Source: Gammaproteobacteria bacterium
GTDB lineage: Bacteria; Pseudomonadota; Gammaproteobacteria; Thiomicrospirales; Thiomicrospiraceae
Reading direction: 5' to 3'
DNA: 9,493 nucleotides
Assembly: GCA_013153955.1 (NCBI GenBank)
Contig: JAADDM010000070.1
Coordinates: 1 to 9,493 of the forward strand
The translations under genes and the position numbers were made by a program. The notes under the pieces are model-generated. The model searched no databases and was not told the origin of the DNA. It saw only the letters and a program-made list of their open reading frames with translations. Each line of letters starts with the position of its first letter. The first letter of the stretch is position 1. Below are positions 1 to 7,154 of the stretch, piece after piece.

Positions 1-495
1 AACTTAGCGCTTACAGAAATACAAGAGTATACACCTGAATCTCATGGGTCTGTTTCGTACCGCCTGCACCTGTATATAAATACGGCAAAACTCTCTTTTG
101 ATAGACCTATCGATGAGATTGTTTTAGGGACGGGTGTAGGGGATTTCCCTAAAGATTATACTCAGTATGTGGGTGAAAATGCCCCTTTTAAATTAGAAGC
201 AAATACATCAGGACACTCCCATCCTCATAATATGTTTCTTTATCAACTTGGGGCCCTGGGTTTATTAGGGGTTTTAAGCTTTATTGCTTTAGCTTGGGCT
301 GCTTTAGTGGGTATTTTTCGTAATCACGATGAGTACGGCTTTATTCGTTGGGCATTTCTTATTTACGTTGTTCTGATTAACCTAACAGATTCCCTTATGC
401 TGGCGCATGCGAGCTCAATTTTAATCATTTCCTTTAGTGCGCTTCTGTTTACAGAATTAAGGAATAGATCTGATGATGTTAAGGAAGTTCCATGA
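1..495 (+). CDS. O-antigen ligase/polymerase family membrane protein, C-terminal part (5' truncated)
   Basis: The reading frame is open from base 1 to the TAA at 493-495, giving 164 residues of a longer protein whose start lies before the window. It resembles the C-terminal half of the Wzy_C/WaaL family, inner-membrane enzymes that either ligate O-antigen to lipid A-core or polymerise O-antigen at the periplasmic face. Visible marks, numbered from the first codon, are an Arg at 21 in a SYRLHLY context, a GTGVGDF turn at about 43-49, and an HPHN motif at 74-77. The motif leads straight into a hydrophobic segment at about 79-106, followed by two more at about 115-135 and 138-155. Family members carry essential periplasmic Arg and His residues; R21 and H74/H76 are candidates by inference. 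A GTG at 169 could be mistaken for a start, but the conserved loop begins before it. Ligase and polymerase cannot be told apart from this fragment. The adjoining heptosyltransferase-like gene favours a role in LPS. Confidence 0.82.
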   Translation, partial: NLALTEIQEYTPESHGSVSYRLHLYINTAKLSFDRPIDEIVLGTGVGDFPKDYTQYVGENAPFKLEANTSGHSHPHNMFLYQLGALGLLGVLSFIALAWAALVGIFRNHDEYGFIRWAFLIYVVLINLTDSLMLAHASSILIISFSALLFTELRNRSDDVKEVP

Positions 496-1478
496 AGAAT
501 ATTGCTGTGATTGGTTTAAAACGAATTGGGGATGCAATTTATACATTGCAGACCTTTGAGGCATTAAAACGATCGTATCCAGAAGCCAAGATTATTGTGT
601 TTACAGAGAGCCAGGTGGCCAATATTTATGAAGGTAACCCCTTTATTGACCAGATAGTTTCGCTTTCAAAAAAACAGTTCTGGAAAACAACGTTACAAGA
701 ATTGAAACAAGGTCATTATGATTTATGTATCGTTAATCATAATGCCTTTAAATATGCGTTATTGCCTTTTTTGGCAAAGGTTCCTATGAGAATTGGCTTT
801 AATAAGGAAGCGAGGTCCTTTCTATTAACGCACTCCAGAGATTTACCTACAGGGGTTACCCATCGCCTAGAGCACAATGCGCTGATATTAGACTTGATTG
901 GTTTAGAGTCTCGGGATCTTTTGCCAAGAATTTATCTAACCGAACAGGATGATTTAGCTGTCTCTAAGCTATTTCAAACCTTTGGACTAAAGGACGCGCA
1001 GTATATCTGTTTTATTGTCGGCTCAATCGCAGCAACTCGAAGATGGTTTCCTGAAAACTTTGCTAGAGTGATTGACTTAATATCAGAAAAATATGGATTG
1101 AAATGCGTCATCTTGGGCGGGCCTGATGATGTTGAAATTGCTGAGCTCGTTTCTAGTAAGGTCAGTTGCGCGGAGTCTGTATTAAACCTGGCTGGAAAAA
1201 CAACTTTAAGAGGCACGATGCAGTTATTTTCAAAAAGTGTTGCTGTGATTTCAAATGATACAGGGCCAATGCACGTTGCTTCAGCACTAGGGTGTCAGGT
1301 GGTTACTTGGTTTGGGGCTGCAAATGAACTGGAAATAGCCCCTCCTTCAGCATCAACAACCATCCTCAATACGCATGTTTCTTGCGGGCCGTGCGTTAAG
1401 GAAACGTGCCCAACGGGAACGCTTAAATGTTTACATGAAATAACGCCTGAAATGGTTGTTTCAACACTGAAGTGTTAA
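492..1478 (+). CDS. Glycosyltransferase family 9 protein (LPS heptosyltransferase-like)
   Basis: This 328-residue protein has the length and two-lobed pattern of GT9 enzymes such as WaaC/WaaF/WaaQ, which transfer heptose from ADP-heptose to the LPS inner core on the cytoplasmic side of the inner membrane. The N-terminal KRIGDAIYTLQ segment (residues 10-20) holds the family IGD motif with Asp14. The C-terminal lobe has SNDTGPMHVASALG (254-267), the D-T-G-x-x-H signature of the nucleotide-sugar site, with D256 and H261. GSIAATRRWFPENFARV in mid-protein matches the usual domain-junction segment. A Cys-rich tail follows (C298, C301, C306, C313), a pattern seen in many WaaF-type proteins. The ATG overlaps the stop of the upstream ligase-like gene (ATGA) and has an AAGGA ribosome site at 481-485, six bases before it, so coupled translation is likely. 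Which heptose position, or whether another sugar is used, cannot be read from sequence alone. Confidence 0.9.
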   Translation: MKNIAVIGLKRIGDAIYTLQTFEALKRSYPEAKIIVFTESQVANIYEGNPFIDQIVSLSKKQFWKTTLQELKQGHYDLCIVNHNAFKYALLPFLAKVPMRIGFNKEARSFLLTHSRDLPTGVTHRLEHNALILDLIGLESRDLLPRIYLTEQDDLAVSKLFQTFGLKDAQYICFIVGSIAATRRWFPENFARVIDLISEKYGLKCVILGGPDDVEIAELVSSKVSCAESVLNLAGKTTLRGTMQLFSKSVAVISNDTGPMHVASALGCQVVTWFGAANELEIAPPSASTTILNTHVSCGPCVKETCPTGTLKCLHEITPEMVVSTLKC

Positions 1479-4384
1479 CCAAAAAAGCTATGGATTCGTT
1501 AAAAGGTAAGGGAGCAGTCCTAGCTGATGCTTCGGTCTATGAAATTGAGGCTTTCTCTTTTGTAACCCCCATAACAAAAGATGCGCTGACAGAAGTTGTG
1601 AAGACATCTATTAGACAGCGCCATTCAATTACCCTTAGAGCAGGCGGCACCTCCTTAGGTGGCCAAGCGATTGGCTCGGGGGTGGTGATTGATGTATCTA
1701 AGCACCTTATTAATATTCTGCAGTTTTCACCCGATAAGCGAGAGGTGGTGGTTGAGCCTGGGGTGATTCAGGATGATTTAAACCAGTTTGTTGCCCGTGA
1801 GGGCTTGCGCTTTGCGCCGGATACCTCCACCTCTAACCGTGCGATGATTGGTGGTATGATTGGTAATAACTCGTGCGGTTCATACTCTGTTTACTATGGC
1901 ACAACTCGAGAACACGTTAAGTCGATGGAGGTGATTCTATCGGATGGTTCTGAGGTGGTGTTTGAAGCCTTAGATACTGTACAGTTGCATGCCAAGCTCA
2001 ATCAACAAGATTTTGAAGGTGCGCTTTATCGAACCGTGATTGAGCTACTTGAAAATCATGGCGAGCGTATTCTAGAACAATTCCCCCACCCCTCTATTAA
2101 GCGCCGCAATACAGGCTATGCACTGGATGAGCTGTACCGATATCATCAGCCTTTTAATCCAGAGGGCAAGCCATTTAATTTAGCACCGCTTATTTGTGGT
2201 AGCGAGGGCACTTTAGCGGTGGTCAAAACGGCGACGCTTAATTTAGTTGCTCTCCCTAAACATCGTCAGCTTATTTGCGCTCATTTTGAATCGATTGAAG
2301 CGGCAATGAGGGTTGTCTCTGACTTGTTAAAGCTCGAGCCTGCCGCGATTGAGTTGATTGATCGCGCGACCTTGGACGGTACGAAGCAGAATAGACAACA
2401 GCAGGCGAATCGATTTTGGATTGAGGGCGAGCCTGATGCCGTTCTAGTGTGTGAGTGGTTTGCCGAGGATTTAGCTTTGTTGGCAACGGTTATTCAGAAC
2501 AGCCAGGCCTGGTTGATTGAACATGGCGCGTATTCTGCCCCCATTATTCCAGTTGATAAAGCGGCAAATGTTTGGGCGGTACGCAAAGCGGGCTTAGGCT
2601 TGTTAATGGGTAAGGTTGCGCGTAAAAAAGCGGTCGCGGTCATTGAAGATGGTGCCGTCCCTGTTGCAAATCTGTTTGAGTATTACCAAGAGGTGGTGGC
2701 TCTGATGGCAGAATTGAAGGTGAACTGTGTCTATTATGGTCATGCTTCAGTAGGTTTAATTCATATTCGACCAGAGATTGATTTAGCAACGGAACAGGGT
2801 AAGCGTTTGTTTACGACGATTGCTGAGCGTAATTCAAAGCTGATAAAAAAATATCGGGGTGCTCTCTCGGGTGAACATGGCGATGGGCGGATTAGAGCAC
2901 CTTATATTAAAGAGCAAGTGGGTGATGAGGTCTATGAGTGCCTTGTTGCATTAAAACGCGCCTTTGATCCGCATAATTTACTCAACCCTGGGGTCATTAT
3001 TGGGGATGCACCCATCACTGCTAATCTTAGGGCGGCCAGGCAGCCGCAGCAACGTTTCAAAACTGGGTTTGATTGGTCTAATGACTTGTCGTTGATGGAT
3101 GCCGTTGAAAAGTGTAATGGGGCAGGGGCGTGTCGTAAATCGGCGGGTAATGGCGTTATGTGCCCATCTTATCAGGCCAGTCGCGAAGAAAATTATTCCA
3201 CGCGCGGTCGCAGTAATTTATTGCGCTTTGCTTTGACTGAAGCAGATCCGATTAAGTCACTCTCTAATACAGAGCTACAAGATGCGCTTGAGATGTGTTT
3301 AGGCTGTAAAGCCTGCCATACCGAGTGCCCCGCCAGTGTGGATATGGCCAAGTTAAAATCAGAGGTGCTGTTTCAAAGCCATCAAGGGTTCTCTTTAAGG
3401 CGGCTAAGCCTTAAGCATTATGGCATGTTAATGAAAGTCGCTGCTCAGTGGCCAGCGGCATTTAATGGTATGCAAAATTTAGCGCTGGTTAAAAAAAGTA
3501 TGGGGGTGGATGTTCGTCGCACACTACCAGCTATTCAAGCTCAGAGTTTACAGCGTTGGTGGCGAGAGCAGGCTTCACAGGCAGGGGCAAGCACTGAGCA
3601 AGCGACCCCTTCTTCATTCGTAAAAGGTCCTTTAAAGGTGGGCGTATTATGCGATCTGTTTAGTCAATACCAAGAGCCCGAGGTAGGTCGAGCTGTCATT
3701 GAAAGTCTGCAAAAGCTTGGTGTGACGGTTATTCCTGTTTTCATGACGCATTCACCCCGTGCACTGATTAGTTCAGGATTACTGGTTGAGGCAAAACAGG
3801 CGCTAAAGAATACGTTGTTACAGTTGAGCTCGACAGAGCATGAGATTGATTCAACGGACTTTATCATCGGCATTGAACCTTCAGAATTACTTGTTTGGCG
3901 TGATGAAGCGAGATCACTGTTAAGTAACCAAAATTTGGAGATGGCTAATAATGGATTTAACCAGACCTGGCTAAATCAGAAAAAGCCTGTTTTATCTTAC
4001 GAAGAGTTGATACTTGGATTGAATGCAATAGATGCGCTTCCTATCTTGCCTTCTCTTAATAACCGGGTACACCTGCATGTTCACTGTCATCAAAAGGCCT
4101 TGGCAAATCCGATGGATACACAAGCTGCTTTACAGTTAATTCCGAATTTACGGGTTAATATGATTCAATCAGGCTGCTGTGGGATGTCTGGAGAATTTGG
4201 CTATCGCCATTTTGAGATGTCGAAAAAAATTGCTGAACAGGCATTGCTCCCCGCGATTGCAGAGGTCGCTTCAAATGAGTTCATTGTGGCAACGGGAACA
4301 AGTTGTCGCCACCAAGTAGCAGATTTGTCTGAAAAGAGAGCGATGCACGTTGCTCAAGTGTTTTCTAAAGTACTGCTTTCTTAA
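1472..4384 (+). CDS. FAD-linked oxidase / 4Fe-4S / CCG-domain fused D-2-hydroxyacid dehydrogenase-like protein
   Basis: This 970-residue fused oxidoreductase is of the GlcD/DLD plus GlcF type. The FAD-binding domain is at about 40-230, with RAGGTSLGGQAIG at 56-68 and MIGGMIGNNSCG from 125. The FAD-oxidase C-terminal domain follows, with likely metal-binding H424 and H431 (GHASVGLIH) and the catalytic-type EHGDG at 468-472. Next come two ferredoxin-like cysteine groups: C548, C554 and C564 with CPSY, then CLGCKACHTECP from 609. A CCG-type domain ends the protein, with HCH at 871-873, GCCGMSGEFG from 901 and GTSCRHQ near the end. Such proteins oxidise D-lactate, glycolate or D-2-hydroxyglutarate and pass electrons to the respiratory chain; the substrate here is not decided. 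The first CCG motif appears lost (T-H-S-P-R at 759-763). The GTG at 1472 overlaps the previous gene by seven bases; an in-frame ATG at 1490 is equally possible, and neither has a strong ribosome site. Confidence 0.9.
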   Translation: MLTKKAMDSLKGKGAVLADASVYEIEAFSFVTPITKDALTEVVKTSIRQRHSITLRAGGTSLGGQAIGSGVVIDVSKHLINILQFSPDKREVVVEPGVIQDDLNQFVAREGLRFAPDTSTSNRAMIGGMIGNNSCGSYSVYYGTTREHVKSMEVILSDGSEVVFEALDTVQLHAKLNQQDFEGALYRTVIELLENHGERILEQFPHPSIKRRNTGYALDELYRYHQPFNPEGKPFNLAPLICGSEGTLAVVKTATLNLVALPKHRQLICAHFESIEAAMRVVSDLLKLEPAAIELIDRATLDGTKQNRQQQANRFWIEGEPDAVLVCEWFAEDLALLATVIQNSQAWLIEHGAYSAPIIPVDKAANVWAVRKAGLGLLMGKVARKKAVAVIEDGAVPVANLFEYYQEVVALMAELKVNCVYYGHASVGLIHIRPEIDLATEQGKRLFTTIAERNSKLIKKYRGALSGEHGDGRIRAPYIKEQVGDEVYECLVALKRAFDPHNLLNPGVIIGDAPITANLRAARQPQQRFKTGFDWSNDLSLMDAVEKCNGAGACRKSAGNGVMCPSYQASREENYSTRGRSNLLRFALTEADPIKSLSNTELQDALEMCLGCKACHTECPASVDMAKLKSEVLFQSHQGFSLRRLSLKHYGMLMKVAAQWPAAFNGMQNLALVKKSMGVDVRRTLPAIQAQSLQRWWREQASQAGASTEQATPSSFVKGPLKVGVLCDLFSQYQEPEVGRAVIESLQKLGVTVIPVFMTHSPRALISSGLLVEAKQALKNTLLQLSSTEHEIDSTDFIIGIEPSELLVWRDEARSLLSNQNLEMANNGFNQTWLNQKKPVLSYEELILGLNAIDALPILPSLNNRVHLHVHCHQKALANPMDTQAALQLIPNLRVNMIQSGCCGMSGEFGYRHFEMSKKIAEQALLPAIAEVASNEFIVATGTSCRHQVADLSEKRAMHVAQVFSKVLLS

Positions 4385-4782
4385 GGACTAAAGAAACCTT
4401 TTAGGGCTGATTTTAATTTTTGAGGGGTTATCTCCGAGGCATTAAGGGGTTCGTGACACCAAACGGCATCTGGCCAGACTTCATCCTCTTCGGCTCTAAA
4501 AATTAGATGAATATGTTGGTTAGGGTTTTTATTACCAATTTTAGCTAAGTTAAAGTGTGGGCCAAATCCTTGTTTTTGGAGTTCAAAAATTAGTCGATAG
4601 ATTTCGCTATACAACGAGCCGATATAATCCGCTTCAATTAATGATTTTTTAGGAATAATTAATAGCCAAGCAAGCTCTGTTCTTTCTGCCATTAATGAGT
4701 ATAGAGGATGGTCATAGAGATAATCGCTCTCAAAAGTGGTTTCCAGTAAGGCTTTGTTATGGCTTTTAAGTATATTGTCCAT
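4381..4782 (-). CDS. HIT (histidine triad) superfamily protein
   Basis: This is a 133-residue protein with a HIT-like fold pattern. A hydrophobic strand LAWLLIIPKK corresponds to the usual 'lvPk' strand. Near the C-terminus, N88-Q-H90-I-H92-L-I-F-R96 aligns with the H-x-H-x-H-x-x-P-R signature, and a W-P-D-A-V-W segment follows. HIT proteins are nucleotidyl hydrolases or transferases (Ap4A- or AMP-conjugate type), with the middle His as nucleophile. H90 would be that residue and H92 the third; the first is Asn. From memory, a proteobacterial HIT subgroup with an H-V-H-H-I-V-R-type motif and the same W-P-x-x-V-W tail also lacks the first His. I chose the ATG at 4782 over an in-frame TTG at 4824 because it has a purine-rich AGAGAGAA about nine bases upstream, and conserved sequence begins only after it. 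The gene converges on the oxidoreductase and shares the TTAA at 4381-4384 with its stop. The physiological substrate is unknown. Confidence 0.77.
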   Translation of the reverse strand: MDNILKSHNKALLETTFESDYLYDHPLYSLMAERTELAWLLIIPKKSLIEADYIGSLYSEIYRLIFELQKQGFGPHFNLAKIGNKNPNQHIHLIFRAEEDEVWPDAVWCHEPLNASEITPQKLKSALKGFFSP

Positions 4783-4969
4783 TGAAGATGGTTCTCTCTG
4801 TTTTAGCTGAAAGGTATGTTTCAAAGCCTGTGTTTATAGGTAGGCAGTGGGTGCATTGAGTATAAATTATTTCTGCCGTTATTTTTCGCCTTGCTCTGAC
4901 ACAAAGGTCTTACATACGTACGAGCATCCGCTGTAGAATAAATTCTTAATAAAATAATAGCAGATTTGC
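4783..4969. promoter_or_regulatory. Divergent intergenic region between HIT gene and maf operon
   Basis: These 187 bases have no convincing gene and lie between divergently read genes, so promoters for both should be here. For the maf side, TAGAAT at 4934-4939 is a good -10-like hexamer about 30 bases before the ATG, but the hexamer 17 bases before it (TACATA) is a poor -35. For the HIT side, TATACT read on the - strand (4859-4864) is a -10 candidate, also without a good -35. Overlapping palindromes TACGTA and CGTACG sit at 4915-4922. I see no operator that I recognise. The promoter positions are inference from layout plus single hexamers. Confidence 0.35.
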
Positions 4970-5563
4970 ATGAAACCAATCATACAACCTTTACCCCCTC
5001 TTTTTTTAGCGTCAACTTCTCCAAGAAGGTCTGAGCTTTTAAAACAGCTAAAACTTGAGTTTTCGGTGATTAATGCGCCTATTGAAGAGGTTGCACTGCC
5101 CAAAGAGTCTGCTGAATCTTATGTACTCAGAATGGCGATTGAAAAAGCGCTGTCTGGATTTAATAAGGTCGCGGGCAAGCAAATCTGGGTTGTTGGAGGG
5201 GATACTGCTATTTTGCTAAATGGCCGAGTGCTGGGTAAGCCTAAAAATGAAGCGGGTGCTTATAAAATGTTATCTTCCTTATCGGGTAACACGCATCAAG
5301 TTCTTTCAGGGGTCGCTGTGGTGTATGACGGTGAGGTTTTTTCAACGCTCACTTCAACATACGTTGAATTTGACCGATTAACTGAGCGAACCATTTTAGA
5401 GTACATTGCGACGCAAGAGCCTTTTGGTAAAGCGGGTGCTTATGCCATTCAAGGCATAGCTGCCCAATTTATTAAAAAAATAGAGGGGAGTTATTCGGCC
5501 GTGATGGGACTCCCTTTGTTTGAACTTAATCAACTATTATTTGATGCAGGTTATTCAAAATAA
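4970..5563 (+). CDS. maf: Maf family nucleoside triphosphate pyrophosphatase (dTTP/UTP type)
   Basis: This 197-residue protein matches the full length of Maf/YhdE proteins, cytoplasmic enzymes that hydrolyse dTTP, UTP and modified pyrimidine nucleotides to monophosphates and are linked to house-cleaning of the nucleotide pool and to septation. The phosphate-binding SPRR is at residues 17-20 in LASTSPRRSELL. The catalytic-type Asp is D78 in GGDT, the Lys is K90 in GKP, and AYAIQG with Q161 and the closing GSYSAVMGLPL segment complete the family signature. The sequence favours the YhdE rather than the YceF branch. The ATG at 4970 is the only ATG start available, since an in-frame TAG lies 12 bases upstream; it has no clear Shine-Dalgarno. 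It is the first gene of the maf-rng-yhdP string, in the same order as E. coli yhdE-rng-yhdP. Confidence 0.94.
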   Translation: MKPIIQPLPPLFLASTSPRRSELLKQLKLEFSVINAPIEEVALPKESAESYVLRMAIEKALSGFNKVAGKQIWVVGGDTAILLNGRVLGKPKNEAGAYKMLSSLSGNTHQVLSGVAVVYDGEVFSTLTSTYVEFDRLTERTILEYIATQEPFGKAGAYAIQGIAAQFIKKIEGSYSAVMGLPLFELNQLLFDAGYSK

Positions 5564-5653
5564 TTGAGTGATAAATCTCACACGCAGAGTTTCGGGTGTG
5601 AAGAACGGTCTAAAATAGATTAAAAATATAACGCTTTAGAGAAGAGTGCCTAC
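5564..5653 (+). promoter_or_regulatory. maf-rng spacer with weak stem-loop and rng ribosome site
   Basis: This 90-base spacer holds a 6-base inverted repeat, TCACAC (5578-5583) and GTGTGA (5596-5601), with a 12-base loop and no U-tract after it, so it is not a typical terminator. An AT-rich stretch follows, with TAAAAT (5611-5616) as a possible -10 but no good -35. The purine-rich GAGAAGAG at 5639-5646, seven bases before the rng ATG, is a clear ribosome site. A minor internal promoter or a processed leader is possible but not shown. Confidence 0.35.
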
Positions 5654-7126
5654 ATGCATAACGAAGAAAAAGTTCTAGTCAACGTAACCCCTAATGAAAC
5701 CCGTGTGGCTTGGGTTGAAAATGGTGTATTACAAGAGATTTGGGTTGAACGTGCCAGTAAACGCGGGTTGGTGGGCAATATCTATATGGGAAAGGTCGAT
5801 CGAGTCCTTCCGGGGATGCAAGCGGCTTTTATTAATATAGGGTTAGAGAAGTCTGCTTTTCTACATGTGTCTGACGTTTGTCATAAAAGCATTGGCTGTT
5901 CTGCGGATGTAGAGTGTGACGATATTGCCAAACTCTTACATGCAGGCCAGAAGATTATGGTGCAGGTGGTTAAAGACCCTTTAGGCACAAAGGGGGCTCG
6001 TATTACGATGCAAGTCACGATTCCTTCTCGAATGTTAGTTTATATGCCGATTGAGAAAGCGTTAGGCGTTTCGCAAAAAATTGACTCCTCTGAAGAGCGC
6101 GAACGATTGCGAGAGATGATTCAGACAATTCCTGAATTTAAAGAGACCGAAGGGGGCTTTATTGTTCGCACGGTTGCAGAGGGCGTCGATTTTCATGAAA
6201 TGCGCGCGGATATGCTCTACCTTCAGCGTTTATGGAATGGGGTTCAAGAACGCTCAAGGCATGCCACCAAACCGATGGTTATCTATGAAGATTTACCACT
6301 TTATTTAAGAATAATTCGTGATATTCCTGTCGATAGAGTCGAGAAAATTAGAGTTGATTCAACCGAAACGCTCAAGAAAATGGAGACGTTTGTAGAGAGT
6401 TACGTGATGGAACTCACTAGCCGCTTAGGCTTATACCAAGGCGAACGGCCGATTTTTGACCTTTATAATATAGAGGAAGAAATTCAAACAGCCTTGCATA
6501 AACGGGTCAATTTAAAATCGGGCGGCTATCTTATTATTGATCAGACTGAGGCGATGACCACTATTGATGTGAATACAGGAGCATTTGTAGGCCATAAAAA
6601 TTTAGAAGAGACAATCTACCGCACCAACCTGGAAGCAACACAAGCGATTGCTCGACAACTTCGTTTAAGAAATTTAGGGGGGATTATTATCCTAGATTTT
6701 ATTGATATGGAAATGAAAGCCCATAAAAAAACAGTACTAGAAACGCTCGAAAAAGAGCTCTCTAAAGACCGAGTTAAAACCTCGATTAGTACCATCTCTA
6801 GTTTAGGGCTAGTGGAGATGACTCGAAAGCGTACTCGAGACAGTCTAGAGCGGACACTTTGTGAACCGTGTCATGTTTGCAGTGGCCGAGGAACCGTCAA
6901 GACGGCTGAAACAGTCTCGTTTGAGATTTTTAGAGAAATTACCCGAATGGCACGCTCTTTTTCAGGAGATAAATATCGAGTCATTGCCTCTGAAGAAGTG
7001 GTGTCTCGTATCATGGATGAAGAGTCGAGCAGTGTTGCTGAGCTAGAAGCTTTCTTAAGCAAGAGTATTCGTTTCCAAGCTGAAAGCAGTTATGCCGCAG
7101 AACAGTTTGATGTGGTCATGATGTAA
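5654..7126 (+). CDS. rng: Ribonuclease G
   Basis: This 490-residue protein has almost the exact length of E. coli RNase G (489) and lacks the long C-terminal scaffold of RNase E. RNase G is a cytoplasmic 5'-monophosphate-sensing endoribonuclease that matures the 5' end of 16S rRNA and degrades some mRNAs. The N-terminal part (about 35-125) is the S1 RNA-binding region, including GNIYMGKVDRVLPGMQAAF and KSAFLHVSD. The catalytic metal site is D305 in TIDVNTG and D348 in ILDFIDM, matching D303 and D346 of RNase E. The Zn-link CxxC is C406-H-V-C409 followed by SGRGTVKT; C403 lies just before it. It is translated from an ATG with a good purine-rich ribosome site, 90 bases after maf and 28 bases before yhdP. 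No residue of the active site is missing. Confidence 0.97.
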   Translation: MHNEEKVLVNVTPNETRVAWVENGVLQEIWVERASKRGLVGNIYMGKVDRVLPGMQAAFINIGLEKSAFLHVSDVCHKSIGCSADVECDDIAKLLHAGQKIMVQVVKDPLGTKGARITMQVTIPSRMLVYMPIEKALGVSQKIDSSEERERLREMIQTIPEFKETEGGFIVRTVAEGVDFHEMRADMLYLQRLWNGVQERSRHATKPMVIYEDLPLYLRIIRDIPVDRVEKIRVDSTETLKKMETFVESYVMELTSRLGLYQGERPIFDLYNIEEEIQTALHKRVNLKSGGYLIIDQTEAMTTIDVNTGAFVGHKNLEETIYRTNLEATQAIARQLRLRNLGGIIILDFIDMEMKAHKKTVLETLEKELSKDRVKTSISTISSLGLVEMTRKRTRDSLERTLCEPCHVCSGRGTVKTAETVSFEIFREITRMARSFSGDKYRVIASEEVVSRIMDEESSSVAELEAFLSKSIRFQAESSYAAEQFDVVMM

Positions 7127-7154
7127 TGCAAACTCAATAGGGTATCAGGCTTAA

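Noticed and set aside
974..1216. Minus-strand open frames inside the plus-strand genes (for example 974-1216, 2271-2486, 3664-3873, 7826-8011, 9170-9370)
   Set aside because: They lie wholly within well-supported genes, have low-complexity or unfamiliar translations, and lack ribosome sites.
3491..3497. Run of seven A in the oxidoreductase gene as a slippage or frameshift site
   Set aside because: The reading frame is intact on both sides, the run does not sit in the frame of a classic -1 slippery heptamer, and no alternative frame continues meaningfully.
4783..4824. In-frame TTG at 4824 as the start of the HIT protein, adding 14 residues
   Set aside because: The rare TTG has no well-spaced ribosome site and the added residues look unconserved, while ATG 4782 has AGAGAGAA upstream.
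4843..4878. GGCAG / CTGCC inverted repeat followed by a T-rich stretch, as a terminator
   Set aside because: The stem is only five bases with a loop of about 26, and it lies upstream of both divergent genes where no terminator is needed.
5001..5007. Run of seven T near the maf start as a phase-variation tract
   Set aside because: The length is modest, Maf is a housekeeping enzyme, and the conserved motif follows in the same frame.
7126..7140. Four-codon ORF (M-Q-T-Q) overlapping the rng stop as TAATG, just before yhdP
   Set aside because: It is too short to support as a gene; such a chance frame is expected in a 28-base gap.
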